A program made the translations under genes and the position numbers. A DNA stretch of 64,000 bases from Caballeronia ptereochthonis. Its GTDB lineage: Bacteria; Pseudomonadota; Gammaproteobacteria; Burkholderiales; Burkholderiaceae. The notes beneath the pieces were generated by a model. The model had not been told where the DNA came from, did not search any database, and saw nothing but the letters and a program-made list of their open reading frames with translations. The stretch lies in contig NZ_FCOB02000009.1 in assembly GCF_001545075.1 (NCBI RefSeq), positions 1 to 64,000 on the forward strand, given 5' to 3'. The stretch's first letter is position 1, and each line of letters opens with the position of its first letter. Shown piece by piece: positions 29,858 through 38,741 of this stretch.

Positions 29858-30607
29858 TCACAGATAGAACATCCGATCCTCGTCCGACTTGCTTTCCGCC
29901 GGCTGCTCGACCGCTTCTTCGCGGTCTTCATAGAACCGCAGCACGGCATCGAGCACCTGATCCGGATCGTCGATCACCTGCATCAGATCGAGATCCTTCG
30001 GGCTGATCACGCCGTTGGTCAGAAGCGTGTTCTTGAACCAGTCGAGCAGGCCCGCCCAGAACTCGGCGCCGACGAGCACGATCGGCACATGGCGCGACTT
30101 CTTCGTCTGGATGAGCGTGAGCACTTCGGCGAGCTCGTCGAGCGTGCCGAATCCGCCGGGCATCACCACGACCGCGTCCGAGTTCTTCACGAACGTGACC
30201 TTGCGCGTGAAGAAGTGGCGGAAGCGCAGCGAGATGTCCTGCCATTGATTGCCCGACTGTTCGTGCGGCAGTTCGATATTCAGGCCCACCGAAGGCGACT
30301 TGCCCGCGTGCGCGCCCTTGTTCGCCGCCTCCATGATGCCCGGCCCGCCCCCCGAGATGACGGCGAAGCCCGCGTCGGAGAATTTCTGTGCGATTTCGAT
30401 CGTGAGCTGATAGTACGGCGACTCCGGTTTCAGGCGTGCCGAACCATAGATGCTGATGGCAGGGCGGATCTCCGAGAGGTACTCGGTCGCCTCGATAAAC
30501 TCTGCCATAATCGTGAACATCTGCCACGATGCGCGAGCCTTCTTGGCCGTCGCGCGCTCTTGATCTGCGAGCGATCGCAGACTCGGAATCACTTTTCTCT
30601 TGTTCAT
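29858..30607 (-). CDS. LOG-family nucleotide 5'-monophosphate phosphoribohydrolase
   Basis: 249 residues of the TIGR00730/LOG (lysine decarboxylase-like) family. SGGGPGIMEAANKGA and the signature PGGFGTLDELAEVLT form the active site that splits the N-glycosidic bond of nucleoside 5'-monophosphates, including cytokinin ribotides in plants. An extra N-terminal helix of about 45 residues precedes the Rossmann fold. The ATG is one base from the polA ATG on the other strand. If the internal Met at about residue 30 were used, the gap would be 90 bases. Confidence 0.87.
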   Translation of the reverse strand: MNKRKVIPSLRSLADQERATAKKARASWQMFTIMAEFIEATEYLSEIRPAISIYGSARLKPESPYYQLTIEIAQKFSDAGFAVISGGGPGIMEAANKGAHAGKSPSVGLNIELPHEQSGNQWQDISLRFRHFFTRKVTFVKNSDAVVVMPGGFGTLDELAEVLTLIQTKKSRHVPIVLVGAEFWAGLLDWFKNTLLTNGVISPKDLDLMQVIDDPDQVLDAVLRFYEDREEAVEQPAESKSDEDRMFYL

Positions 30608-30608
30608 A

Positions 30609-33347
30609 ATGCCTGAAGAACTAAGTCTTGAAGGTAAGACCCTGCTATTGGTCGACGGTTCTAGTTACTTGTACCGGGCCTACCATGCGATGCCGGATCT
30701 GCGCGGCCCCGACGGCGGGCCCACCGGCGCACTGTATGGGATGGTCAACATGCTGCGGCGCCTGCGCCGCGAAACCAATGCAGAGTATAGCGCGTGCGTG
30801 TTCGACGCCAAGGGCAAGACGTTCCGCGACGACTGGTACGCCGAGTACAAGGCGAATCGCCCCTCGATGCCGGAAGACCTCTCCAGACAGATCGAGCCCA
30901 TCCACGTCGCGGTGCGCGCGCTCGGCTGGCCGCTCGTGATGATCGAAGGCGTCGAGGCCGACGACGTCATCGGCACGCTCGCGGTCGAGGCCGAGAAGCG
31001 CGGCATGAAGGTGATCGTGTCGACGGGCGACAAGGATCTGGCTCAGCTCGTGACGGATCATGTCACCCTCATCAATACGATGACCAACGAAACGCTGGAC
31101 CGCGCGGGCGTGCTGGCGAAGTTCGGCGTGCCGCCCGAGCGGATCGTCGACTATTTGTCGCTCATCGGCGATACGGTCGACAACGTGCCGGGCGTCGAGA
31201 AATGCGGGCCCAAGACGGCGCTCAAATGGCTCACGCAATACGAAACCCTTGATGGCATCGTAGAACATGCCGGCGAGATCAAAGGTGCGGTAGGAGACAA
31301 TCTGCGCAAGGCTCTGGACTTCCTGCCGATGGCCAGAAAGCTCGTTACCGTACACACGGAATGCGATCTCACTTCGCAGATCGAGTCGATCGAAGGCACG
31401 CTCGCGAGCCGTCCCGAGTCGCGCGACGAACTGCGCGACGTGTTCATGCGTCACGGCTTCAAGACCTGGCTGCGCGAAATCGAGATCGCCGATGCGGTCG
31501 AAGGCCCGACCGATACGCCGCCTGCCGAAGTCACGGAGATCGTGCATCACTACGAGACGGTGCAGACGTGGGAGCAGTTCGATGAATGGCTGAAGCGCAT
31601 CAACGAAGCGGAGATCACGTCGTTCGACAGCGAGACCACCTCGCTCGATCCGATGACCGCGCAGATCGTCGGCATGTCGATCTCGGTCGAGCCGGGACAC
31701 GCGGCCTATATTCCGGTCGCGCATCGCGGACCGGATGCGCCCGTGCAGTTGCCGCGCGATGAAGTGCTCGCGAAGCTGAAGCCCTGGCTCGAGGATCCAT
31801 CGAAGAAGAAGGTCGGCCAGCATCTGAAGTACGACGAGCAGGTGCTCGCCAGCTATGGCATCGAGATGCGCGGCGTCGAGCACGACACGCTGCTGCAATC
31901 GTACGTGCTGGAATCGCATCGTCCGCACGACATGGACAACCTCGCGCTGCGCCATCTCGGCGTGAAGACGATCAAGTACGAGGACGTCGCGGGCAAGGGC
32001 GCTTCGCAGATCGGCTTCGATGAAGTGCCGCTCGACAAGGCATCGGAGTATGCAGCCGAAGATGCCGATATCACACTGCGTCTGCATCACGCGCTTTATC
32101 CGCAAGTGGCGCGGGAGGAAGGCTTGCTGCGCGTGTATCGCGACATCGAGATTCCGACGTCCCGCGTGCTGCGCAAGATGGAACGCAACGGCGTACTGAT
32201 CGATCGCGAGAAGCTCGATGCGCAGAGCAACGAGATCGCGAAGCGTCTCATCGATCTGCAGGCGCAGGCGTACGAGCTCGCGGGCGGCGAATTCAATCTC
32301 GGTTCCCCGAAGCAGATCGGCCAGATCTTCTTCGAGAAGCTGCAACTGCCGGTCGTGAAGAAGACGCCGAGCGGTGCGCCTTCCACCGATGAAGAAGTGC
32401 TGCAGAAACTCGCGGAAGACTATCCGTTGCCGAAGGTGCTGCTCGAACATCGCGGGCTGTCGAAGCTCAAGTCCACGTACACGGACAAGCTGCCGCGCAT
32501 GGTGAATGCATCCACGGGACGCGTGCATACGAACTATGCGCAGGCAGTCGCCGTGACGGGGCGGCTGTCGTCGAACGAGCCGAACCTGCAGAACATCCCG
32601 GTGCGCACGGGCGAAGGCCGGCGCATTCGCGAGGCGTTCATCGCGCCGCCGGGCAGCAAGATCGTGTCCGCCGATTACTCGCAGATCGAGCTGCGCATCA
32701 TGGCGCACATCTCCGGCGACGAATCGCTGATGCGCGCGTTCAAGGAAGGCGAGGACGTGCACCGCGCGACCGCATCGGAAGTGTTCGGCGTCACCCCGAT
32801 CGAAGTATCGAGCGATCAGCGCCGTATCGCGAAGGTCATCAACTTCGGCCTGATCTACGGCATGAGCTCGTTCGGTCTCGCGTCGAATCTCGGCATCACG
32901 CGCGATGCGGCCAAGCTCTATATCGACCGCTACTTCACGCGTTATCCGGGCGTCGCGGCGTACATGGAAAACACGCGCACGAGCGCGAAGGCGAACGGCT
33001 TCGTCGAGACGGTGTTCGGCCGACGCTTGTGGCTGCCGGAGATCAATGGCGGAAGCGGCCCGCGCCGTCAGGCGGCGGAGCGCGCGGCCATCAATGCGCC
33101 GATGCAGGGCACGGCCGCCGACCTCATCAAGATGTCGATGATCGCCGTGCAGGACTGGCTCGAAGCGTCGGGCATCGGCGCGAAGATGATCATGCAGGTC
33201 CACGACGAACTCGTGCTCGAAGTGCCCGAGGAGGCGCTTCCCGAAGTCAGGAAGCGTTTACCTGAACTGATGTGCGGCGTCGCGAAGCTCAAGGTGCCGC
33301 TCGTCGCGGAAGTGGGCGTGGGCAACAACTGGGAAGAAGCGCACTGA
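30609..33347 (+). CDS. polA: DNA polymerase I
   Basis: 912-residue repair polymerase that removes RNA primers and fills gaps. All three activities look intact: the 5'-3' exonuclease domain (1-300) begins LLLVDGSSYLYRAYHAMPDL, the 3'-5' proofreading domain has FDSETTSLD and YAAEDADITLRL, and the polymerase domain has motif A DYSQIELR, the O-helix RRIAKVINFGLIYGMSSFG and motif C MQVHDELVLE. No ribosome-binding site can be seen and the start codon is one base from that of the divergent LOG gene, so its promoter must lie inside that gene or start from a downstream codon. Confidence 0.97.
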   Translation: MPEELSLEGKTLLLVDGSSYLYRAYHAMPDLRGPDGGPTGALYGMVNMLRRLRRETNAEYSACVFDAKGKTFRDDWYAEYKANRPSMPEDLSRQIEPIHVAVRALGWPLVMIEGVEADDVIGTLAVEAEKRGMKVIVSTGDKDLAQLVTDHVTLINTMTNETLDRAGVLAKFGVPPERIVDYLSLIGDTVDNVPGVEKCGPKTALKWLTQYETLDGIVEHAGEIKGAVGDNLRKALDFLPMARKLVTVHTECDLTSQIESIEGTLASRPESRDELRDVFMRHGFKTWLREIEIADAVEGPTDTPPAEVTEIVHHYETVQTWEQFDEWLKRINEAEITSFDSETTSLDPMTAQIVGMSISVEPGHAAYIPVAHRGPDAPVQLPRDEVLAKLKPWLEDPSKKKVGQHLKYDEQVLASYGIEMRGVEHDTLLQSYVLESHRPHDMDNLALRHLGVKTIKYEDVAGKGASQIGFDEVPLDKASEYAAEDADITLRLHHALYPQVAREEGLLRVYRDIEIPTSRVLRKMERNGVLIDREKLDAQSNEIAKRLIDLQAQAYELAGGEFNLGSPKQIGQIFFEKLQLPVVKKTPSGAPSTDEEVLQKLAEDYPLPKVLLEHRGLSKLKSTYTDKLPRMVNASTGRVHTNYAQAVAVTGRLSSNEPNLQNIPVRTGEGRRIREAFIAPPGSKIVSADYSQIELRIMAHISGDESLMRAFKEGEDVHRATASEVFGVTPIEVSSDQRRIAKVINFGLIYGMSSFGLASNLGITRDAAKLYIDRYFTRYPGVAAYMENTRTSAKANGFVETVFGRRLWLPEINGGSGPRRQAAERAAINAPMQGTAADLIKMSMIAVQDWLEASGIGAKMIMQVHDELVLEVPEEALPEVRKRLPELMCGVAKLKVPLVAEVGVGNNWEEAH

Positions 33348-33527
33348 GGGCTCACTGAAATACTTTTCGCAAGGCATGCGTGGCGCGTGTCGCGTATGCC
33401 CGACATGTTGGTGACGCGCTTGTGACTGTCGCCGAAGCTCACGCACAATAGTTCATCGAGCAAGGAAGGTACGAACGCCGATGTAGCAGGTTCACGTCGT
33501 CGAATATAAAGGCACAGGGAGAGTTCC

Positions 33528-34892
33528 ATGCATCGCTTCATCATCGTCGGCGGAGGGGCCGGCGGTCTCGAACTCGCGACTCGTCTCGGCGACCGTTTCG
33601 GCTCGACGGACGGCAAGGCGCCGCCACGCGCGCAAGTCACGCTCGTGGACCGCAACCCGACGCATATCTGGAAGCCGCTTCTGCATGAAGTCGCTGCGGG
33701 CAGCATGGACCCGTTCACGCAGGAGCTCGAATACGCCGCGCAAGCCTTGTGGCACGGCTTCGAATTCCAGCAGGGCGAACTGGTCGGGCTGGATCGCGCG
33801 AACAAGCGCATCAAAATCGGCGCGCTGCGCGACGAGGAAGCGGGCGAGCTCTTGCCCGAGCGCGAGCTGGAATACGATACGCTCGTCATCGCCATCGGCA
33901 GCACGACGCATTTCTTCGGCGTCGAAGGCGCGCAGGAAAACTCCATCGCGCTCGATACCGTCGGTCAGGCCGAGCTCTTTCGCAAGCGGCTGATTGCGGC
34001 TTGCATGCGCGCCGAGCACTTCACGCCGGAGCCGGTCGCGGCGGGCGTGGAGAACGGTGAGGGCGAGCCGGACGTCGATCCGGCGCCGCGCATTCAGGTG
34101 GCGATCGTCGGCGCCGGCGCGACAGGCGTCGAATTGTCGGCGGAACTGCGCAACACCGCGCAGGTGCTTTCCGCGTACGGATTGCACAAACTCGATCCGA
34201 AGCATGACATCGGCATCGTGCTGATCGAGGCCGGGCCGCGCATTCTGCCCGCGTTGCAGGAGCGCGTCTCGGCGGCGACGGCCGAGCTGCTCACCAAGCT
34301 GGGCGTCAAGCTGATGACGGGCGAAACCGTCGCGCAAGTCTCGCGCGATTCGATCCGCACCGCGAGTGGCAAGACGATCCGCGCGAACCTCACGGTGTGG
34401 GCGGCGGGCATCAAGGCGCCCGCGATCCTTTCCAATCTCGACGGCCTGCCGACCAACCGTCTCGGGCAGTTGATCGTGCGCCGCACGCTGCAGACCGAAA
34501 TCGACGACAACGTCTTCGCGCTCGGCGACTGCGCCGCGTGCCCCTGGCCCGGCAACGAACGCAACGTGCCGCCGCGCGCGCAGGCCGCGCATCAGCAGGC
34601 GAGCTTTCTGTTCAAGTCGTTCGAGCGGCTTTTGCAGGGCAAGCCGCTGCCCGATTACACGTATCGCGATTTCGGCTCGCTGGTGTCGCTCGGGCATTAC
34701 AGCGCGGTGGGCAATCTGATGGGCGGACTGATCGGCGGAAACATGCTGATCGAAGGGCTTTTCGCGCGCTTCATGTACATGTCGCTCTATCGGCTGCACA
34801 TCGCGGCGCTGCACGGCTATGCGCGCATGGTGCTCGACACCGTCGCGCACTGGCTGCGCCGCTCCACCGCTCCCCGCGTGAAGCTGCACTGA
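33528..34892 (+). CDS. ndh: Type II NADH dehydrogenase-like FAD oxidoreductase
   Basis: 454 residues with two dinucleotide-binding motifs: IVGGGAGGLELATRL at the N-terminus for FAD and VAIVGAGATGVELSAEL near 190 for NAD(P)H. The GDCAACPWPG segment near 340 and a hydrophobic, amphipathic C-terminus (LMGGLIGGNMLIEGLFARF) fit a monotopic NDH-2 that passes electrons from NADH to quinone without pumping protons. GGGAGAG lies before the ATG. It stands alone, with 180 bases to polA upstream and no visible regulator. Confidence 0.88.
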   Translation: MHRFIIVGGGAGGLELATRLGDRFGSTDGKAPPRAQVTLVDRNPTHIWKPLLHEVAAGSMDPFTQELEYAAQALWHGFEFQQGELVGLDRANKRIKIGALRDEEAGELLPERELEYDTLVIAIGSTTHFFGVEGAQENSIALDTVGQAELFRKRLIAACMRAEHFTPEPVAAGVENGEGEPDVDPAPRIQVAIVGAGATGVELSAELRNTAQVLSAYGLHKLDPKHDIGIVLIEAGPRILPALQERVSAATAELLTKLGVKLMTGETVAQVSRDSIRTASGKTIRANLTVWAAGIKAPAILSNLDGLPTNRLGQLIVRRTLQTEIDDNVFALGDCAACPWPGNERNVPPRAQAAHQQASFLFKSFERLLQGKPLPDYTYRDFGSLVSLGHYSAVGNLMGGLIGGNMLIEGLFARFMYMSLYRLHIAALHGYARMVLDTVAHWLRRSTAPRVKLH

Positions 34893-35136
34893 CGGAATAG
34901 ATCGGGTGCGCCGTTCGTTCAAAGCTGTTTAGAATGGGCGGCGCGCGGGAAGCATCGCGCGAAAGGCGATGCGTCCTGTCGCGCGCCCGTTCATAGTCGT
35001 GCAGCGCCGCGCATCGTGACGCCTTGAACACGAGCGCGCGGTTTCCGGTTCAGTGCCGCAGGTCGGTTCGCCGCGCGGGGAAAGCGCAGCGCGCGAGCCC
35101 CGTGGCGCCTTGGCGGCCTTGCCGCGGGAGCTTCGT

Positions 35137-36012
35137 ATGCTAGACCCAGAAGTCGAGAGCCTCATTCCGCACGTTCCGTTCGATCGGCGCACCTTCATCA
35201 AGGCAACCTTCGGCACCGGCTTCGCGGCCGCGGTGCTGCCGGTGTCCGCGCAAACCATCCACACCGACAGCGACGGCCTCGAAGCAGGCGCGATCGGCAT
35301 TCGCGGAGCGGACGGCACACTCGTGCCGGCGTATCGGGCGCGGCCGTCGGGAAAGACGCATTTACCGGTCATCATCGTGATTCACGAGATTTTCGGCGTT
35401 CACGAGCATATCGCCGATGTGTGCCGGCGCTTCGCAAAGCGGGGTTATCTCGCCATCGCCCCCGATCTCTTCACGCGTCAGGGCGATGCATCGGCGTACA
35501 AGTCGATGCAGCAGCTGAACGAGCAACTGGTGTCGAAGGTGCCGGATTCGCAGGCGATCTCCGATATCGACCAGACCGTGAAATGGGCGAGCGAGAACGG
35601 CGGCGATCCGAAGCGCGTCGGCATCACCGGGTTCTGCTGGGGCGGACGCATCACGTGGCTCTATGCCGAGCACAATCCCAATCTGAAGGCAGCGGTGGCG
35701 TGGTATGGGCGGCTCGCCGGCAACAAGACCGAGTACACGCCGAGCAATCCGATCGATCTTGCGAGTCAGCTCAAGGTGCCGGTGCTCGGACTATACGGAC
35801 GGCAGGATCAGAGCATCCCGCAGGACACGATCGAGCAGATGAAGCAGGCCCTCGCCAACGATCCGCCGCCCGCGAAGAACTCGCAGTTCGTCGTCTATGA
35901 CGACGCGCCGCATGCATTCTTCGCGGATTATCGTCCGAGCTACCGCAAGGCGGACGCCGAGGACGGCTGGAAGCGCGCGCTCGCGTGGTTCCGCGAGCAC
36001 GGCGTCAAATAA
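35137..36012 (+). CDS. Dienelactone hydrolase family protein with Tat signal
   Basis: 291 residues. The N-terminus has a twin-arginine signal (DRRTFIKATFGTGFAAAVLP, cut near SAQ), so the enzyme is exported folded to the periplasm. The mature part is a dienelactone hydrolase fold with nucleophile Cys in GFCWGG, Asp in YGRQDQSIP and His in DDAPHAFF. Family members open enol-lactones or related esters in aromatic degradation. GGGAG seven bases before the ATG fixes the start. No chlorocatechol genes are nearby, so its substrate is unknown. Confidence 0.88.
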   Translation: MLDPEVESLIPHVPFDRRTFIKATFGTGFAAAVLPVSAQTIHTDSDGLEAGAIGIRGADGTLVPAYRARPSGKTHLPVIIVIHEIFGVHEHIADVCRRFAKRGYLAIAPDLFTRQGDASAYKSMQQLNEQLVSKVPDSQAISDIDQTVKWASENGGDPKRVGITGFCWGGRITWLYAEHNPNLKAAVAWYGRLAGNKTEYTPSNPIDLASQLKVPVLGLYGRQDQSIPQDTIEQMKQALANDPPPAKNSQFVVYDDAPHAFFADYRPSYRKADAEDGWKRALAWFREHGVK

Positions 36013-36018
36013 CGCGGT

Positions 36019-36888
36019 TCAGGGCTTCGGGCCGGTCGCGACGGGCCTGCCCGGATCGGCGCTCCATTCGCTCCACGAGCCGGGATAGAGCGCCGCGCCG
36101 TGGAGCCCCGCGATTTCCATCGCGAGCGCGTTGTGGCACGCCGTCACGCCCGAGCCGCATTGCAGGACGATGCGGTCCGGCGACGTCGTGCCGATCAGCG
36201 AGCTAAACGCCTCGCGCAACTCGTGCGCGGTCTTGAAGCGGCCTTCCGCCGTCAGGTTGTCCTTGAAGAAGTGATTGAGCGCGCCCGGAATGTGGCCGCC
36301 GACGGGATCGAGTGTCTCGTTCTCGCCGCGATAGCGGTCGGCGGCGCGCGCATCGATCAGCAGATGATCGCGCGTGCCGATGCTGCGCTCGATCGCCTGA
36401 GCGTCGATGGTCACCTGCAGCGGCGCGGCGGCCTTGAACGTGCCTTGGGCTTTCGGCGGCACGGCGGCATCGAGCGGCTTGCCCGCGGCTTCCCATGCCT
36501 GCAACCCGCCGTCGAGCAGCGCGACCGAGTCGTGCCCGAGCCAGCGCAGCAGCCACCAGAGACGCGCGGCGTACATGCCGCCCTGCGCGTCGTAGGCGAC
36601 GACCTGCTGACCTTCGTTCAGCCCGAGGCTCGCGAGCCTGGCGACGAGCGCGGCTCGCTCCGGCAGCGGGTGGCGTCCGTTCGTGCCCGTCTTGACGCCC
36701 GACAGGTCGCGATCCAGATGGAGATAGTGCGCGCCGGGAATATGCCCTTTGGCGTAGGCCGCTTCGCCCGCTTCGGGGGCGGCTAGATCGAAGCGGCAAT
36801 CGAAGACGAGCACGCTGCCGGGCGCGGCGGCGAGCCGCTCGGCGAGATTCGTCGCCGAGATGAGCGTGGTGTGGTGAGTGTGCGACAT
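36019..36888 (-). CDS. sseA: Sulfurtransferase with two rhodanese domains
   Basis: 289 residues, two rhodanese domains. The N-terminal one (about 10-140) is inactive and the C-terminal one carries the loop CGSGVTAC, the form typical of 3-mercaptopyruvate sulfurtransferase rather than thiosulfate sulfurtransferase. It moves sulfur from mercaptopyruvate to thiols or cyanide in the cytosol. AGGAG six bases before the ATG marks the start; the frame is open 60 codons further. It converges with the dienelactone hydrolase gene and follows an intrinsic terminator of the Rieske gene. Confidence 0.9.
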   Translation of the reverse strand: MSHTHHTTLISATNLAERLAAAPGSVLVFDCRFDLAAPEAGEAAYAKGHIPGAHYLHLDRDLSGVKTGTNGRHPLPERAALVARLASLGLNEGQQVVAYDAQGGMYAARLWWLLRWLGHDSVALLDGGLQAWEAAGKPLDAAVPPKAQGTFKAAAPLQVTIDAQAIERSIGTRDHLLIDARAADRYRGENETLDPVGGHIPGALNHFFKDNLTAEGRFKTAHELREAFSSLIGTTSPDRIVLQCGSGVTACHNALAMEIAGLHGAALYPGSWSEWSADPGRPVATGPKP

Positions 36889-36941
36889 GACGGCTCCTGG
36901 ATCGGCGCGTGTGATGCGAGGATGAGCCAATAGTCTAAAAG

Positions 36942-36964
36942 AAAAAACGGGCCCGAAAGCCCGT
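36942..36964 (-). terminator. Intrinsic terminator of the Rieske oxygenase gene
   Basis: On the minus strand ACGGGC and GCCCGT pair over a six-base loop and are followed by six T. It lies 25 bases after the oxygenase stop codon and about 50 bases before the sulfurtransferase start, so it separates the two transcripts. Confidence 0.85.
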
Positions 36965-36988
36965 CTTTTCGTGATGACTGAACCGCGT

Positions 36989-38095
36989 TCAGATCGCCCC
37001 GAGTTGATGCCGCAGAAACTCGTGGAAATGCTGCATGCCCGATTCCATCGGGCTCTGGTACGGACCAACCTGGTTCTCGCCGCGCGACATCAGCGCGCGG
37101 CGGCCGGCGTCCATACGCTCGGCGATTTCATCGTCCTCACGCGCCGTTTCCATATAGGCAGCGCGCTCCGCCTCGATGAACTCACGCTCGAACAGCGCGA
37201 TTTCCTCGGGGTAATAGAACTCGACGATGTTCGTCGTCTTCTGCGTGCCGTGCGGAATCAGCCACGACACGACCAGCACGTGCGGATACCACTCGATCAT
37301 CAGACCGGGGTAGTACACCATCCAGATCGCGCCGAATTCGGGCGGCGTGCCGTTGCGGAAGCGCAGGACTTCGTCGTGCCACTTGCGGTAGGTCGGGCTG
37401 CCCGGCTTCTCCAGATTCTTGTGGACGCCGACGGTCTGCACGCTGTACCAGTCGCCGAATTCCCATTCGAGGTTGTCGCACGACACGAAGCTGCCGAGCC
37501 CCGGATGGAACGGCGCGACGTGATAGTCCTCCAGATAGACCTCGATGAAGGTCTTCCAGTTGTAGTTGCACTCGTGCACTTCGACGTGATCGAACATGAA
37601 GCCCGAAAAGTCGAAGTGGTGCGCCGTGCCCAGCTTCGCGAGATCGGCCGCGACGTTGCGGCCCTCGGCCTCGAAGAGCAGGCCTTGCCAGTTCTGCAGC
37701 GGCGTCTGGCCGAGATTCAGACAGGGCTTGTCGGCGAAATGCGGGGCGCCGAGCAGCTGGCCGTTCAGGTCGTAGGTCCAGCGGTGCAGCGGGCAGATGA
37801 TGTTCTCCGCGCTGCCGCGGCCATTGAGCATGATCGCCTGACGATGGCGGCACACGTTCGACAGCAACTCGATATTGTTCTGCTGATTGCGAACGAGCAC
37901 GCGCCCTTCGCCCTCGCCCGGAAGCGCGAAATAGTTTCCCGCTTCGGGAACCATGAGTTCGTGCCCGACGTAGCGTGGACCCTGCTTGAAAAGTGTGTCG
38001 AGTTCGCGCGTAAGAAGCGCTTCGTCAAAGTAAGCCGTGACTGGCAGCTGGCTGTGAAAAGCCTTCAGCTGCAATGCATTGCTCAGATTGGACAT
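36989..38095 (-). CDS. Rieske aromatic-ring-hydroxylating oxygenase, alpha subunit
   Basis: 368-residue oxygenase component. The Rieske [2Fe-2S] ligands are in NVCRHRQ and CPLHRWTYD, and the mononuclear iron ligands are in YNWKTFIEVYLEDYHVAPFHPG with a later Asp. Such proteins insert oxygen into aromatic rings or quaternary amines with electrons from a separate reductase, which is not encoded nearby. Single-gene relatives of this kind are common in betaproteobacteria and their substrates are mostly unknown. GGGAG five bases before the ATG. Confidence 0.9.
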   Translation of the reverse strand: MSNLSNALQLKAFHSQLPVTAYFDEALLTRELDTLFKQGPRYVGHELMVPEAGNYFALPGEGEGRVLVRNQQNNIELLSNVCRHRQAIMLNGRGSAENIICPLHRWTYDLNGQLLGAPHFADKPCLNLGQTPLQNWQGLLFEAEGRNVAADLAKLGTAHHFDFSGFMFDHVEVHECNYNWKTFIEVYLEDYHVAPFHPGLGSFVSCDNLEWEFGDWYSVQTVGVHKNLEKPGSPTYRKWHDEVLRFRNGTPPEFGAIWMVYYPGLMIEWYPHVLVVSWLIPHGTQKTTNIVEFYYPEEIALFEREFIEAERAAYMETAREDDEIAERMDAGRRALMSRGENQVGPYQSPMESGMQHFHEFLRHQLGAI

Positions 38096-38405
38096 TCCCA
38101 CTCCCGATGAAAACGTGAAAGCAGTGAACAACCCAACCATCGAAGATTCGATTTAGGGAGCCCGCGATTATACCGAAATCCCCCTCCTTGGGGTGCTTAA
38201 GGTCTTGATTTGGGTATAAATTGTCGCGAGAGTTCCGCGTAATCGCCCCGCAAACGCGTGCGGATGGCACGCCTCGAGGCGATTGACGGACAATGCCGGA
38301 AGGCAACGGTCACGGTTCGATGCGGACCGGACGCGGGTCGAAAATTTGGCTTTTGCCGTAGAATGTGCGACTTGGCTCCAAAAATTCAATTGCACATCAC
38401 GATTC
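38096..38405. other. Divergent gap between the Rieske oxygenase gene and xseB
   Basis: 310 bases that must hold promoters in both directions. A perfect TATAAT lies on the minus strand at 38167-38172, 71 bases before the oxygenase ATG, with no good -35, which suggests an activator. TATAAA at 38215-38220 on the plus strand is a possible -10 for the xseB operon. I see no gene here. Confidence 0.5.
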
Positions 38406-38741
38406 ATGGCGAAAACCGCTGTCCAGGAAACAGGCGAGGCAACCGGCGCCGACGCGTCCAGCGCGGAGGCCGCACGGCTTCCGGAGAATTATGAAGCGGC
38501 CCTGGCCGAACTCGAATCACTCGTGGCGCGCATGGAAGAGGGCGCGTTGAGTCTCGAGGAATCGCTTGCGGCGTACCGTCGCGGCGCGGCGCTTGTGGGT
38601 TTTTGTCAACAGCAGCTCGAAAAAGTCGAGCAGCAGGTGCGCGTGCTCGACGGCGAGACGCTCAAGCCGCTGCCCGCCGAGGTACAGCGCGCCACCCAGG
38701 GTGCCGGAGCCACGAACGACAACGGGGACGACGACCTATGA
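38406..38741 (+). CDS. xseB: Exodeoxyribonuclease VII small subunit
   Basis: 111 residues. The core (ENYEAALAELESLVARMEEG, SLEESLAAYRRGAALVGFCQ) is the helical hairpin by which XseB binds XseA; several copies decorate one large subunit in the enzyme that degrades single-stranded DNA. The N-terminal 25 residues are a variable Ala/Thr/Glu-rich leader, so a start further in is possible. Its stop overlaps the ispA ATG by four bases (ATGA), which couples the genes. xseA is not in this window. Confidence 0.93.
   Translation: MAKTAVQETGEATGADASSAEAARLPENYEAALAELESLVARMEEGALSLEESLAAYRRGAALVGFCQQQLEKVEQQVRVLDGETLKPLPAEVQRATQGAGATNDNGDDDL

Noticed and set aside
30645..33203. 852-codon minus-strand frame opposite polA
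   Set aside because: Shadow of polA: no domain, no ribosome-binding site, composition dominated by Arg, His, Leu and Val. The same explains the long frames opposite dxs (39682-42534) and rpoD (50865-52949).
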